This document shows positions 47,119 to 57,614 of a stretch of DNA of 64,000 nucleotides, piece after piece. Numbering within the stretch: the stretch's first letter is position 1; each line of letters opens with the position of its first letter. The notes below the pieces were generated by a model. The model saw nothing but the letters and a program-made list of their open reading frames with translations, was not told the DNA's origin and did no database searches. The translations under genes and the position numbers were made by a program. The DNA comes from an uncultured Marinobacter sp. (lineage in GTDB: Bacteria > Pseudomonadota > Gammaproteobacteria > Pseudomonadales > Oleiphilaceae), in assembly GCF_947259545.1 (NCBI RefSeq), contig NZ_CAMYMK010000002.1, positions 1,116,001-1,180,000 of the forward strand. The letters are read 5' to 3'.

Positions 47119-48057
47119 ATGAAATCAGCCTTTATTTTTCCCGGACAAGGGGCGCAGTCGGTAGGCATGCTGGCGACAGCTGCTGAGCACTGGCCCATTA
47201 TCGAACAGACCTTCTCCGAAGCGTCTCAACATCTCGGCTATGATCTGTGGCAGCTTTGTCAGAAAGGCCCCGCAGAAGAGCTCAACCAGACCACGGTAAC
47301 CCAGCCTGCGCTGCTGACGGCAAGTATTGCCTTGTGGCGGCAGTGGTTTGTTGCTGGCGGTAAACGGCCCAGTTTTATGGCCGGGCACAGCCTGGGTGAA
47401 TACAGTGCGTTGGTGGCGGCGGAAAGCCTGGACTTTCTGGATGCCGTCGAGCTGGTACGACTGCGTGGCGAGCTGATGCAGAATGCGGTCCCGGCCGGTG
47501 AGGGCAAAATGGCGGCTATTCTCGGGCTCGAGGATGCCGACGTGGTTGCCGCCTGCGAGGAAGCGGCCAATGGCGATGTGGTATCCGCTGTTAATTTCAA
47601 TGCGCCCGGCCAGGTGGTTATTGCCGGTTCTGCTGCGGCAGTGGAGCGCGCGATCGAAGCCTGCAAGGCGAAAGGGGCGCGCAAGGCCATGCCATTGCCG
47701 GTGAGTGTGCCCTCTCACTGTGCGCTGATGAAAGGCGCCGCTGAGGAGCTGGCCACCGCGCTGGATGAAGTCAGCTTTAATGATGCTGTCATCCCCGTTA
47801 TACAGAATGTTAACGCCTCGGCGGAGACCGATTCCGATACACTGAAGGCCAATCTGGTCAAACAGCTGTATTCGCCGGTGCTCTGGACCGACTCAGTGCG
47901 TGCCCTGGTTGCCAGTGACGTGCAGGTTGCCGTTGAGTGTGGGGCAGGCAAGGTTCTGGCGGGGCTGATCAAGCGCATCGACCGCAATTTGTCAGTGAAT
48001 GGAATTGAAGAGCCGGAAGCGCTCGCGAAAGCAATGGACGCATTCGGGCAGTCTTGA
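47119..48057 (+). CDS. fabD: Malonyl-CoA:ACP transacylase
   Basis: Loads malonate onto ACP for fatty acid synthesis. Start ATG 47119 (MKSAFIFPGQGAQSVGM), 312 aa. The nucleophile is Ser91 in AGHSLGEY. PVSVPSHCALM near residue 200 holds the catalytic histidine. A frame open from 47074 is without homology. It sits between plsX and fabG in the standard order, after a ~120-base gap that could hold its own promoter. Confidence 0.97.
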   Translation: MKSAFIFPGQGAQSVGMLATAAEHWPIIEQTFSEASQHLGYDLWQLCQKGPAEELNQTTVTQPALLTASIALWRQWFVAGGKRPSFMAGHSLGEYSALVAAESLDFLDAVELVRLRGELMQNAVPAGEGKMAAILGLEDADVVAACEEAANGDVVSAVNFNAPGQVVIAGSAAAVERAIEACKAKGARKAMPLPVSVPSHCALMKGAAEELATALDEVSFNDAVIPVIQNVNASAETDSDTLKANLVKQLYSPVLWTDSVRALVASDVQVAVECGAGKVLAGLIKRIDRNLSVNGIEEPEALAKAMDAFGQS

Positions 48058-48100
48058 ACCATCCTGAAAAGTCCTGAGCCATCTTGGATAGTCCTGAACA
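48051..48100 (+). repeat. 20-base imperfect tandem repeat after fabD
   Basis: Units at 48051-48070, 48071-48090 and a half unit at 48091-48100, each starting GTC(T/C)TGA. They include the fabD stop. Identity between the first two is roughly 75 percent by eye. Confidence 0.6.
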
Positions 48101-48137
48101 AACAGCCTGGAGCTGTTCTGGATAAAGGGAGTGATAC

Positions 48138-48881
48138 ATGTCTCTGGAAGGCAAAACCGCACTGGTTACCGGTGCAACCCGCGGTATTGGGAAAGCCGTT
48201 GCGAGGGCGTTGGCAGAGCAGGGTGCTGAAGTTGTTGGCACCGCTACCACTGCCGATGGTGCCGAATCCATTTCTGCCGCATTGAAAGAGGCAGGTCTGA
48301 AGGGCTACGGCATCGTGATGAACGTGGCGGACCCCGAAAGTATCGAGGCAGGCCTCAAGGCGATGACGGAGAAATCCGGCGCCCCGGTGATTCTGGTCAA
48401 CAACGCTGGTATCACCCGTGATAACCTCTTGATGCGCCTGAAAGATGATGACTGGACGTCGGTGCTCGAAACCAACCTGTCCAGCGTGTACCGTACCAGC
48501 AAGGCGGTGCTTCGGGGCATGGCAAAAGCCCGCTGGGGTCGGATCATCAATATCAGTTCCGTGGTCGCCGCTATGGGTAACCCTGGGCAGGGTAATTACT
48601 GCGCTGCCAAAGCCGGTGTCGAGGGCTTTACCCGAAGCCTGGCCAAGGAAATGTCGAATCGTGGTATCACGGCTAACTGCGTGGCGCCCGGATTTATCGA
48701 CACGGATATGACCCGAAAACTGGACGACAAGCAACGTGAGGCTATGCTGGAAGTCATACCCGCTGGTCGTCTGGGTGAACCGGAGGAGGTGGCGGCGGTT
48801 GTTGCCTTCCTGGCGTCGGAATCGGCTGCTTACGTAACGGGTGAGACCATTCACGTAAACGGCGGCATGTACATGGGATAA
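48138..48881 (+). CDS. fabG: 3-oxoacyl-ACP reductase
   Basis: NADPH-dependent SDR reducing β-ketoacyl-ACP. 247 aa. TGATRGIGKAVA at residues 12-23, NNAGITRDNLLMR near 86, catalytic Ser in NISSVVAAMG and YCAAKAGVEG as the Y-x3-K element. The late GETIHVNGGMYM is typical for FabG. GGGAG at 48127-48131 provides the ribosome site. Position between fabD and acpP confirms the assignment. Confidence 0.97.
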   Translation: MSLEGKTALVTGATRGIGKAVARALAEQGAEVVGTATTADGAESISAALKEAGLKGYGIVMNVADPESIEAGLKAMTEKSGAPVILVNNAGITRDNLLMRLKDDDWTSVLETNLSSVYRTSKAVLRGMAKARWGRIINISSVVAAMGNPGQGNYCAAKAGVEGFTRSLAKEMSNRGITANCVAPGFIDTDMTRKLDDKQREAMLEVIPAGRLGEPEEVAAVVAFLASESAAYVTGETIHVNGGMYMG

Positions 48882-48941
48882 GCCCTTTCCAGGGCTTGTG
48901 CGCAACTCCTTGTCGCACAACATGTTTAACAGAATCCCTGC

Positions 48942-48970
48942 TTGTTTGCAGGTAGGGTTTAAACTAAACT
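48942..48970 (+). promoter_or_regulatory. Candidate acpP promoter
   Basis: TTGTTT (48942-48947), 17 bases, TAAACT (48965-48970), 44 bases before the acpP ATG. A hairpin AAGCCC/GGGCTT follows the fabG stop upstream. A separate promoter fits the high ACP demand. Confidence 0.35.
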
Positions 48971-49013
48971 GGCAGCACTTAAGTTGCTTGGTTGACACAA
49001 AAGTGAGGACATT

Positions 49014-49247
49014 ATGAGTACAGTTGAAGAGCGCGTGAAGAAGATCGTTTGTGAACAATTGGGCGTTAAAGAGTCCGAGGTTCAGAACTCATCTTCTTTT
49101 GTAGAGGATCTTGGCGCTGACTCACTGGACACCGTTGAGCTGGTTATGGCTTTGGAAGAGGAATTTGAAACCGAGATTCCTGATGAAGAGGCCGAGAAGC
49201 TGGCAAGTGTTCAGGACGCGATCGACTACATTGTCGCGCACACCTGA
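49014..49247 (+). CDS. acpP: Acyl carrier protein
   Basis: 77-aa acidic four-helix carrier of growing acyl chains. The phosphopantetheine attachment is Ser37 in [10 protein letters not shown]. The ribosome site GTGAGGA precedes ATG 49014. It has a possible own promoter and is followed by a strong terminator, which would raise acpP transcript relative to fabF. Confidence 0.98.
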   Translation: MSTVEERVKKIVCEQLGVKESEVQNSSSFVEDLGADSLDTVELVMALEEEFETEIPDEEAEKLASVQDAIDYIVAHT

Positions 49248-49277
49248 TACTCTGCACGTTTTTTAAGCCAGGCCAGA

Positions 49278-49313
49278 AGCCGTCCTAGTGTAAAATCTAA
49301 GGACGGCTTTTTT
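49278..49313 (+). terminator. Terminator after acpP
   Basis: AGCCGTCCT (49278-49286) pairs with AGGACGGCT (49300-49308), followed by TTTTTT. It lies between acpP and fabF and should reduce read-through. Confidence 0.85.
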
Positions 49314-49368
49314 ATTGGCTGAAATTCGGATTTCGGTTTCACACGGTTCAATTCAGGTGAAAGGGGTT

Positions 49369-50616
49369 ATGACTAAACGACGTGTTGTGATTACAGGCAT
49401 GGGCATGCTGTCGCCACTGGGTAACAGTGTCGAGTCCTCGTGGGAAGGAATCCAGGCGGGGCGGAGCGGAATAGGGACGATCGAGCGCTTTGATGCTTCC
49501 GGCTACAACACCCGGATAGGCGGTGCCATCAAAGATCTGGACATCGAACCCTACCTGTCCGCCAAGGACGCCCGCAAGCTGGATGCTTTTATCCATTATG
49601 GCTTGATTGCCGCACAGCAGGCTGTTGAGGCGAGTGGCCTGGAAGATTACACCGATCTTGATAGCGAGCGCGTTGGTGTCGCCATCGGCTCTGGTATCGG
49701 TGGCCTGGAGTTTATCGAGAAAAGTGTGCTGGCTATGGATAAGTCCGGTCCGCGTAAGGTGTCTCCGTTTTTTGTGCCAGCCTCGGTTATCAATATGATT
49801 TCCGGGAATGTGGCAATCCGTTTTGGCTATCGTGGTCCCAATATTGCCATTACCACGGCCTGCACAACTGGTACCCACAACATCGGCTACGCCGCACGGA
49901 CGATTGCCTACGGTGACGCCGATGTGATGCTGGCGGGTGGCTCTGAGATGGCCACCACCCGCACCGGTGTGGCGGCATTCTCGGCTGCCCGCGCACTGTC
50001 CACCCGCAACGACGAGCCGGAAAGGGCGAGCCGCCCCTGGGACAAGGAGCGGGACGGTTTTGTACTGAGTGACGGTGCCGGGGTGCTGGTATTGGAGGAT
50101 CTGGAGCATGCCCAGCGCCGTGGTGCCACCATTTACGGTGAGGTTATCGGGTTTGGCATGAGCGATGATGCCCACCACATCACTGCTCCCCCGGAGTCCG
50201 GTGAAGGGGCGGCGCGTTCCATGAAGAACGCCATTCGGGATGCGGGTATTGAACCGTCCGAGATTGGTTATATCAATGCCCATGGTACCTCGACCCAGGT
50301 GGGGGACGTGGCTGAGGTGGCTGCGGTGAAAGGTGTTTTTGCCGATCACGCCAGTAATCTCGCCATGAGCAGTACCAAGTCCATGACGGGCCATTTGCTG
50401 GGGGCTGCCGGTGCGGTCGAGGCCATTTTCTCTGTTTTGGCGATTCGCGATGGGGTGTTGCCACCCACAATTAATCTGGACAATCCTGACGAAGGCTGTG
50501 ATCTGGATTTCGTTGCCAACCAGAGCCGGAAAGCGGATGTTCGCGTTGCCCTGTCCAACTCCTTCGGTTTTGGTGGCACCAACGGCACGTTGATTTTCCG
50601 CCGTTACGAGGGCTGA
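49369..50616 (+). CDS. fabF: 3-oxoacyl-ACP synthase II
   Basis: Condensing enzyme for chain elongation. Start ATG 49369 after AAAGGGG, giving 415 aa ([18 protein letters not shown]). The active cysteine is C165 in TACTTGTHN, with the catalytic histidines in [12 protein letters not shown] and [14 protein letters not shown]. It follows acpP beyond a terminator, so part of its transcription may come from its own start. Confidence 0.97.
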   Translation: MTKRRVVITGMGMLSPLGNSVESSWEGIQAGRSGIGTIERFDASGYNTRIGGAIKDLDIEPYLSAKDARKLDAFIHYGLIAAQQAVEASGLEDYTDLDSERVGVAIGSGIGGLEFIEKSVLAMDKSGPRKVSPFFVPASVINMISGNVAIRFGYRGPNIAITTACTTGTHNIGYAARTIAYGDADVMLAGGSEMATTRTGVAAFSAARALSTRNDEPERASRPWDKERDGFVLSDGAGVLVLEDLEHAQRRGATIYGEVIGFGMSDDAHHITAPPESGEGAARSMKNAIRDAGIEPSEIGYINAHGTSTQVGDVAEVAAVKGVFADHASNLAMSSTKSMTGHLLGAAGAVEAIFSVLAIRDGVLPPTINLDNPDEGCDLDFVANQSRKADVRVALSNSFGFGGTNGTLIFRRYEG

Positions 50617-50622
50617 TCCGGA

Positions 50623-51444
50623 TTGTTGAACGTGATTTGGGCAGACAGTAGCGGTGTTTCGGCGACCGACCGTGGTCTGTCCTACGGCGACGGACTGTTT
50701 GAAACCATTCGTATGGAAGGGTGCGGGGCGGTCCTGCTGTCCCGGCATCTCCAGCGAATGGTGACGGACGCGGCGGTGCTGGGTATAGCTGTCACCGAAC
50801 CGGCATTACGTGACGCCGTGCGTGATGCTGTCGGGGCGCACGCTGAGGCCTTTGGTTCCGGGGGCTGGGTACTCAAGCTCGTACTTACCCGTGGAAGCGG
50901 TGGGCGTGGATACCGGCCTGCGGACGAGAGCGTGCCGAGTCTGATTGTGTCCGCCAGTGCCATGCCACCGCTCCCCGCGCCTCAAGGAGTTGCAGCAGGT
51001 CTTTCAGGCTTCCCGCTGACGGTTAACCCACGCCTCGCTGGTATCAAGACGCTCAACCGCCTGGAGCAGGTGATGGCGAGTCGTGAGTTGACCGATGAGC
51101 TTTATGAGGTGGTGATGTGTGACTCCGAAGGCCAATTGGTGGAGGGCACACGCACCAACGTGTTGATGAAAGCCCGTGATCATTGGATCACACCGCCCCG
51201 CGAACAGCTGGCGGTTGCGGGAATCATGCGTGGCTATGTAATGGATTGCCTGGAAAGCCAGGGCGAAAAAGTTGAATATTCGACAATCTCCCCGTCGATG
51301 CTCAAAAGATCTGACTGTCAGGGCCTCTACCTGATGAACAGCGTGATTGGTATAGTGCCGGTTCGCAGATTTGACGGACTGGATTTGCCTGTAAATGACG
51401 CTCTTGCGACAATCTTCAACCCTCTTGATTTAGTGGAATCCTAG
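50623..51444 (+). CDS. pabC: Aminodeoxychorismate lyase
   Basis: PLP fold IV enzyme releasing pyruvate from aminodeoxychorismate to give p-aminobenzoate for folate. 273 aa from TTG 50623; TTG 50626 or GTG 50632 are alternatives. RGLSYGDGLFETIRMEG at about 18-34 and the PLP-lysine in LAGIKTLNRLEQV near residue 144 are visible. It begins 7 bases after fabF and stops one base before mltG, so they are one transcript. Confidence 0.93.
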   Translation: MLNVIWADSSGVSATDRGLSYGDGLFETIRMEGCGAVLLSRHLQRMVTDAAVLGIAVTEPALRDAVRDAVGAHAEAFGSGGWVLKLVLTRGSGGRGYRPADESVPSLIVSASAMPPLPAPQGVAAGLSGFPLTVNPRLAGIKTLNRLEQVMASRELTDELYEVVMCDSEGQLVEGTRTNVLMKARDHWITPPREQLAVAGIMRGYVMDCLESQGEKVEYSTISPSMLKRSDCQGLYLMNSVIGIVPVRRFDGLDLPVNDALATIFNPLDLVES

Positions 51445-51445
51445 T

Positions 51446-53133
<1,688 letters not shown>

Positions 53134-53240
53134 TGGCTCCGCTGCCGGTATAATGTCGACGTTTCGGTCAATTTCGTGCAAGTTTTTAGCTGATCTGCTT
53201 TAATTGAGTTACATTCTCAAGAGAAGTCCGGAAACCGGGT

Positions 53241-54020
53241 ATGTTAAACGCACGCTTGTTGAAGCTCCCAATAGCGTCACACCAGCACCGCCATGAGCAT
53301 CATCAGATCGTCGTGGGTGTGAGGGGAGAGGCAGACCTGAGCGTGGACGGCACCGGTTCCCACCTTGATACGTGGCGTGCCTGCCTGGTGCCCACGGAAG
53401 CCCGTCACGACTATTGTGGTGATAATCAGAACCATGTTCTGGTCATCAATCTTGATCCCTACATGCCAGCCATAAACACCCCCGCTCACGCAGAATACGA
53501 GCGGCTGGCTCCCCTGTTTGAACGACCAAGAACCCTGGACATGGATAATACACTGCAGGGGCTGGTGCAGTTCGCCGCAGGTGAGTTTGACCGGGCACCG
53601 GAAAACGACAGCCTCAAGCAGCACCTGGCGGCAAGTATCCTGCATTGCATGGCGGAGCGCCTGAACGATGGGCGGCCAGTACAGGCCAATCGTCATACCA
53701 TCCGGCCGGACACCATTCGCCGGTATATCATGGAAAATCTGCATCGCAAGATCACGGTCACCGATCTGGCGGGCGTGGCCTGCCTGAGTGTCAGCCGGTT
53801 CCATGAAATGTTCCGGGAAGTCACCGGCATTACCCCTCATCAGTTTCTGTTGCAGACTCGCCTCGATCAGGCGGCACAACTTCTCCTTTCCACCGGGCTA
53901 TCAGTGTCGGAAGTCAGTTACCGGACCGGGTTTTCGTCCCAGGCTGCCCTTACCAATGCCCTGAGAAAATATAAGGGCACGACTCCTACCAAGTTACGAT
54001 TCGGTGAAAAAGTCGCCTGA
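53241..54020 (+). CDS. AraC-family regulator, probable activator of the put genes
   Basis: 259 aa. An N-terminal cupin-like domain (HRHEHHQIVVGVRGEADL, with clustered histidines) is followed by a C-terminal AraC DNA-binding domain: ITVTDLAGVACLSVSRFHEMF and LSVSEVSYRTGFSSQAALTNALRK. It is directly upstream of putA on the same strand. PutA in this organism lacks a DNA-binding domain, so this regulator is the natural candidate for proline-dependent control, as PruR/PutR is in Pseudomonas. Direct repeats overlap its stop and the putA promoter region. Confidence 0.87.
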   Translation: MLNARLLKLPIASHQHRHEHHQIVVGVRGEADLSVDGTGSHLDTWRACLVPTEARHDYCGDNQNHVLVINLDPYMPAINTPAHAEYERLAPLFERPRTLDMDNTLQGLVQFAAGEFDRAPENDSLKQHLAASILHCMAERLNDGRPVQANRHTIRPDTIRRYIMENLHRKITVTDLAGVACLSVSRFHEMFREVTGITPHQFLLQTRLDQAAQLLLSTGLSVSEVSYRTGFSSQAALTNALRKYKGTTPTKLRFGEKVA

Positions 54021-54097
54021 TTTCACAAAAAGTCAGCAGATTCGGACTAATTTATAAAAGAATCGTAGGATTTTGTAAGCCTGAGATCCGTACTAAT
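54007..54097 (+). promoter_or_regulatory. Direct repeats upstream of putA, candidate AraC operator
   Basis: AAAAAGTC occurs at 54007-54014 and again at 54027-54034, 20 bases apart, with GATT following each at the same offset. That is close to two helical turns, as AraC proteins favour. A second pair, GATTCGGACTAAT (54039-54051) and GATCCGTACTAAT (54085-54097), matches 11 of 13 and is 46 bases apart. Confidence 0.5.
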
Positions 54098-54221
54098 ACT
54101 AACTTACAGGTTCAGTTGACTATCGTCAGGACGCTGCCGGGACCAGGTGCCTGTTTCCTGACCTGAAAGCATCATGTTGGATACTGGAGCACAGTTCCCG
54201 GTGTCTGTAAGGGGTATGCCA

Positions 54222-57200
54222 ATGTTCAGTGCAAGCAAGGTTCTTGAGCCGGCATTCCAGGAGCAGTCGCGATCCTGTTTCTGGGAGAGCATTACCGGAA
54301 ACTACGCGGTTGATGAAACCCGCTACCTGAACGAACTGATTCCTCTGGCCCAGAGCGATGCGGCTGAACAGCGCGCTGTTAACGAAATGGCCACCACGCT
54401 CATAAAGAAAGTGCGTGAGCAGGATGATGCCGTCCACATGGTGGATGCATTGCTTCAGGAGTACAGCCTGGATACTGAGGAGGGCATCCTGCTGATGTGC
54501 CTGGCCGAAGCCCTGATGCGAATCCCGGACAAGTACACTGCGGATGCCCTGATTGAGGACAAGATGTCGGTGGCAGACTGGCAGAAACATGTGGGGAGTA
54601 GTGAATCCACACTGGTCAACGCCTCGACCTGGGGGCTGCTGCTCACCGGTCACGTGGTCAAGATGGATAAGCGCCTTGATGGGTCTCCGTCCAGTATCTG
54701 GAAGCGGCTGGTCAAGCGCAGCGGCGAGCCTGTCATCCGCAGTGCCATGTACCGCGCCATGGCGATCATGGGCAAGCAATTTGTGCTGGGGCGGGATATC
54801 GACGAAGCCCTGAGGAACGCCCGTGAATACCGTGACATGGGCTATACCTATTCCTTCGACATGCTCGGCGAAGCGGCCTTGACCAGGGACGATGCCGAGC
54901 GCTATCTGCAGGATTACCTGCGTGCCATTGAGTCTGTAGGCAACGATACCTACCCTGGCGGCCGCGTGCCGGCGCCGTCCATTTCCATCAAGCTGTCGGC
55001 TCTGCATCCACGGTACGAAGTGGCCCAGGAAGAACGGGTTCTCAAGGAGCTGGCCGAGACCGTTGGTGGGCTATTGAGGCTGGCGCGGGAAAAGGGCGTG
55101 TCCATCACCATCGATGCTGAGGAAATGGACCGTCTTGAGCTTTCCCTTAAGCTTTTTGAGAAAGTTTACAGGTCACGGATCACTCAGGGCTGGGGTGGGT
55201 TTGGTCTGGTTGTTCAGGCCTATTCCAAGCGTGCATTGCCTGTGCTGTGTTGGCTGACCAGGCTGGCAAAAGAGCAGGGCGACGAGATTCCGATTCGTCT
55301 GGTCAAGGGTGCCTATTGGGATACCGAGATTAAAATTTGCCAACAGCTTGGCCTCGACAGTTATCCGGTGTTTACTCGTAAGGAAGCGACGGACACCTCC
55401 TATCTGGCGTGCTTGCGCTACCTGTTGAGCGACTACACCGACGGCGCCCTTTATCCCCAGTTGGCCAGCCACAATGCCCATACCGTGGCTTCGGTGCTGG
55501 CGATGGCTAAGAATAAAGACCGGAAGATCGAATTCCAGCGCCTCCATGGCATGGGGGATGCGCTTTACAGCAGCATTCTTCAGGAGCACGACATTCCGGT
55601 TCGTATCTACGCCCCGGTCGGTGCCCATAAGGACCTTCTGCCCTACCTGGTACGTCGCTTACTGGAAAATGGTGCCAACTCCTCATTCGTACATCGCCTG
55701 GTGGATGCAGCCACGCCAATCGAGGCTCTGGTGCAGGATCCGGTCCAGGAGTTGCAGAAATACGATTCCCTGCCCAACGACCGCATTCCCCTGCCGAAAG
55801 ACATCTACGGCGGGGAGCGCAGGAATTCAAAAGGCCTTAACCCCCACATTGCCGCCCATCTGGAGCCGCTGGTAAATCATATGGCCGAGTGGCGTAACGC
55901 CAGATGGGACGCCGGTCCGGTTATTAACGGTACCCGCCGCAGGGATGGAGAGCGATATGAGGTTCGCTCGCCATACGATCAGAGCCAGCCTGTCGGGCAT
56001 GTGGTGTGGGCCAATGAATCCCAGGCGGCGGAAGCTCTGGATGTCGCCGCAGCCGGCTTCCGGACGTGGAGCGAACGACCGGTAGAGGATCGTGCACGCT
56101 GTCTCGAAAAGTATGCCTATCTGATGGAAGCCCACATGGAAGAGCTCATGGCTATTTGTTGCCGTGAAGCGGGCAAAACCATGCAGGATGGCATAGACGA
56201 AGTCCGGGAGGCCGTCGACTTCTGTCGCTACTATGCGATTCAGGGGCGTGCCCGATTTGGCAAGGCTGTCGCGCTGCCAGGACCGACCGGCGAGAGCAAT
56301 GAGCTTTATATGGAAGGGCGGGGGGTATTTCTCTGCATCAGTCCCTGGAACTTCCCCCTGGCTATTTTTACCGGCCAGATCATGGCGGCGCTGGTTGCCG
56401 GCAACACGGTGATTGCCAAACCGGCGGAGCAGACCAGCCTGGTGGCCCACCGGGCAATGGAGCTGATGCTGGAAGCTGGATTCCCGCCGGACGTTATTCA
56501 ACTGTTACCCGGTGATGGCGGAACAATTGGCGGCAAACTGACCCCGGACCCCAGGATTGCCGGCATCGCCTTCACCGGATCTACCCAGGTTGCCCACATT
56601 CTCAACCGCACTCTGGCCCTGCGAGAGGGACCTATCGTGCCCCTGATCGCGGAAACAGGCGGCCAGAACGCGATGATTGTGGACAGCAGTGCCTTGCCAG
56701 AACAAGTGGTACAGGACGTGCTCCAGTCAGCCTTTGCCAGCGCCGGTCAACGGTGTTCAGCGCTTCGGGTGCTGTATCTGCAACAGGAGGTGGCAGAGCG
56801 AATGGAGACGTTACTGGCAGGGGCGATGCGGGAATTGTCTGTTGGTAACCCGGAACTGTACAGCACGGATGTCGGCCCGGTTATTGATGAAGAGGCACAA
56901 TCCGCTTTGCAACACCATATTCAGGAACTGGAAAGCAGTGCCAGATTCATTGCCAGGGCGCCAGTTCCCCCTGCCGGTCAGGCTGGTTATTTTATTGCCC
57001 CTTCGGCCTACGGCATTTCCGGCATCCATGAGCTGAAGACGGAGCATTTTGGTCCTATCCTTCATGTTGTGCGTTACAAAGCCGAGAAGCTCGACCAGGT
57101 CATCGATGAGATCAACAGCGCCGGTTACGGACTGACGCTGGGCATTCACAGTCGCAGTGAAGGCACCGCGGCCTATATTGAACAACGGGTAAAAGTGGGC

Positions 57201-57401
57201 AATTGCTACATCAACCGCAACCAGGTCGGTGCTGTGGTGGGTGTGCAGCCATTCGGCGGGCGTGGCCTTTCCGGCACCGGCCCGAAAGCAGGTGGCCCGC
57301 ATTACCTGCTGAGGTTCGCCACCGAGCGTACCCGCACCATTAATACCACGGCGGTAGGCGGCAATGCGTCCCTACTGTCCCTTGGAATCGAAAGGGTTTG
57401 A
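54222..57401 (+). CDS. putA: Bifunctional proline dehydrogenase / delta-1-pyrroline-5-carboxylate dehydrogenase
   Basis: Oxidises proline to glutamate in two steps, passing electrons to FAD/quinone then NAD+. I choose ATG 54222, after AAGGGG with a 7-base gap, giving 1059 aa starting MFSASKVLEP. ATG 54174 would add 16 residues. The proline dehydrogenase barrel is around 150-480 (SIKLSALHPRYE, TIDAEEMDRLELSL, LVKGAYWDTEIK). The aldehyde dehydrogenase domain spans ~560-1040 (SPWNFPLAIFTGQ, IAETGGQNAMI) with catalytic C845 in GQRCSALRV. No N-terminal ribbon-helix-helix domain is present, so it should not bind DNA. Confidence 0.96.
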   Translation: MFSASKVLEPAFQEQSRSCFWESITGNYAVDETRYLNELIPLAQSDAAEQRAVNEMATTLIKKVREQDDAVHMVDALLQEYSLDTEEGILLMCLAEALMRIPDKYTADALIEDKMSVADWQKHVGSSESTLVNASTWGLLLTGHVVKMDKRLDGSPSSIWKRLVKRSGEPVIRSAMYRAMAIMGKQFVLGRDIDEALRNAREYRDMGYTYSFDMLGEAALTRDDAERYLQDYLRAIESVGNDTYPGGRVPAPSISIKLSALHPRYEVAQEERVLKELAETVGGLLRLAREKGVSITIDAEEMDRLELSLKLFEKVYRSRITQGWGGFGLVVQAYSKRALPVLCWLTRLAKEQGDEIPIRLVKGAYWDTEIKICQQLGLDSYPVFTRKEATDTSYLACLRYLLSDYTDGALYPQLASHNAHTVASVLAMAKNKDRKIEFQRLHGMGDALYSSILQEHDIPVRIYAPVGAHKDLLPYLVRRLLENGANSSFVHRLVDAATPIEALVQDPVQELQKYDSLPNDRIPLPKDIYGGERRNSKGLNPHIAAHLEPLVNHMAEWRNARWDAGPVINGTRRRDGERYEVRSPYDQSQPVGHVVWANESQAAEALDVAAAGFRTWSERPVEDRARCLEKYAYLMEAHMEELMAICCREAGKTMQDGIDEVREAVDFCRYYAIQGRARFGKAVALPGPTGESNELYMEGRGVFLCISPWNFPLAIFTGQIMAALVAGNTVIAKPAEQTSLVAHRAMELMLEAGFPPDVIQLLPGDGGTIGGKLTPDPRIAGIAFTGSTQVAHILNRTLALREGPIVPLIAETGGQNAMIVDSSALPEQVVQDVLQSAFASAGQRCSALRVLYLQQEVAERMETLLAGAMRELSVGNPELYSTDVGPVIDEEAQSALQHHIQELESSARFIARAPVPPAGQAGYFIAPSAYGISGIHELKTEHFGPILHVVRYKAEKLDQVIDEINSAGYGLTLGIHSRSEGTAAYIEQRVKVGNCYINRNQVGAVVGVQPFGGRGLSGTGPKAGGPHYLLRFATERTRTINTTAVGGNASLLSLGIERV

Positions 57402-57614
57402 AGAGCGCTATGCTCTCAGAGTGGGGCACAATAAAAACCAAACGAAACGGAGGTAAGTATTGAGATTCAGAGGCCGGCGTTAAAGACAGCAGCGCACTAT
57501 CACGGGATCAGGAAAAAGCAATAAAACAACAAAGGGTGCGACTACCGCAATCAACATGGTAAGCGCACCACCCGGGCGGAACGGGTTCCGTCCCATTTGA
57601 ACTGGAGGAGTTTC

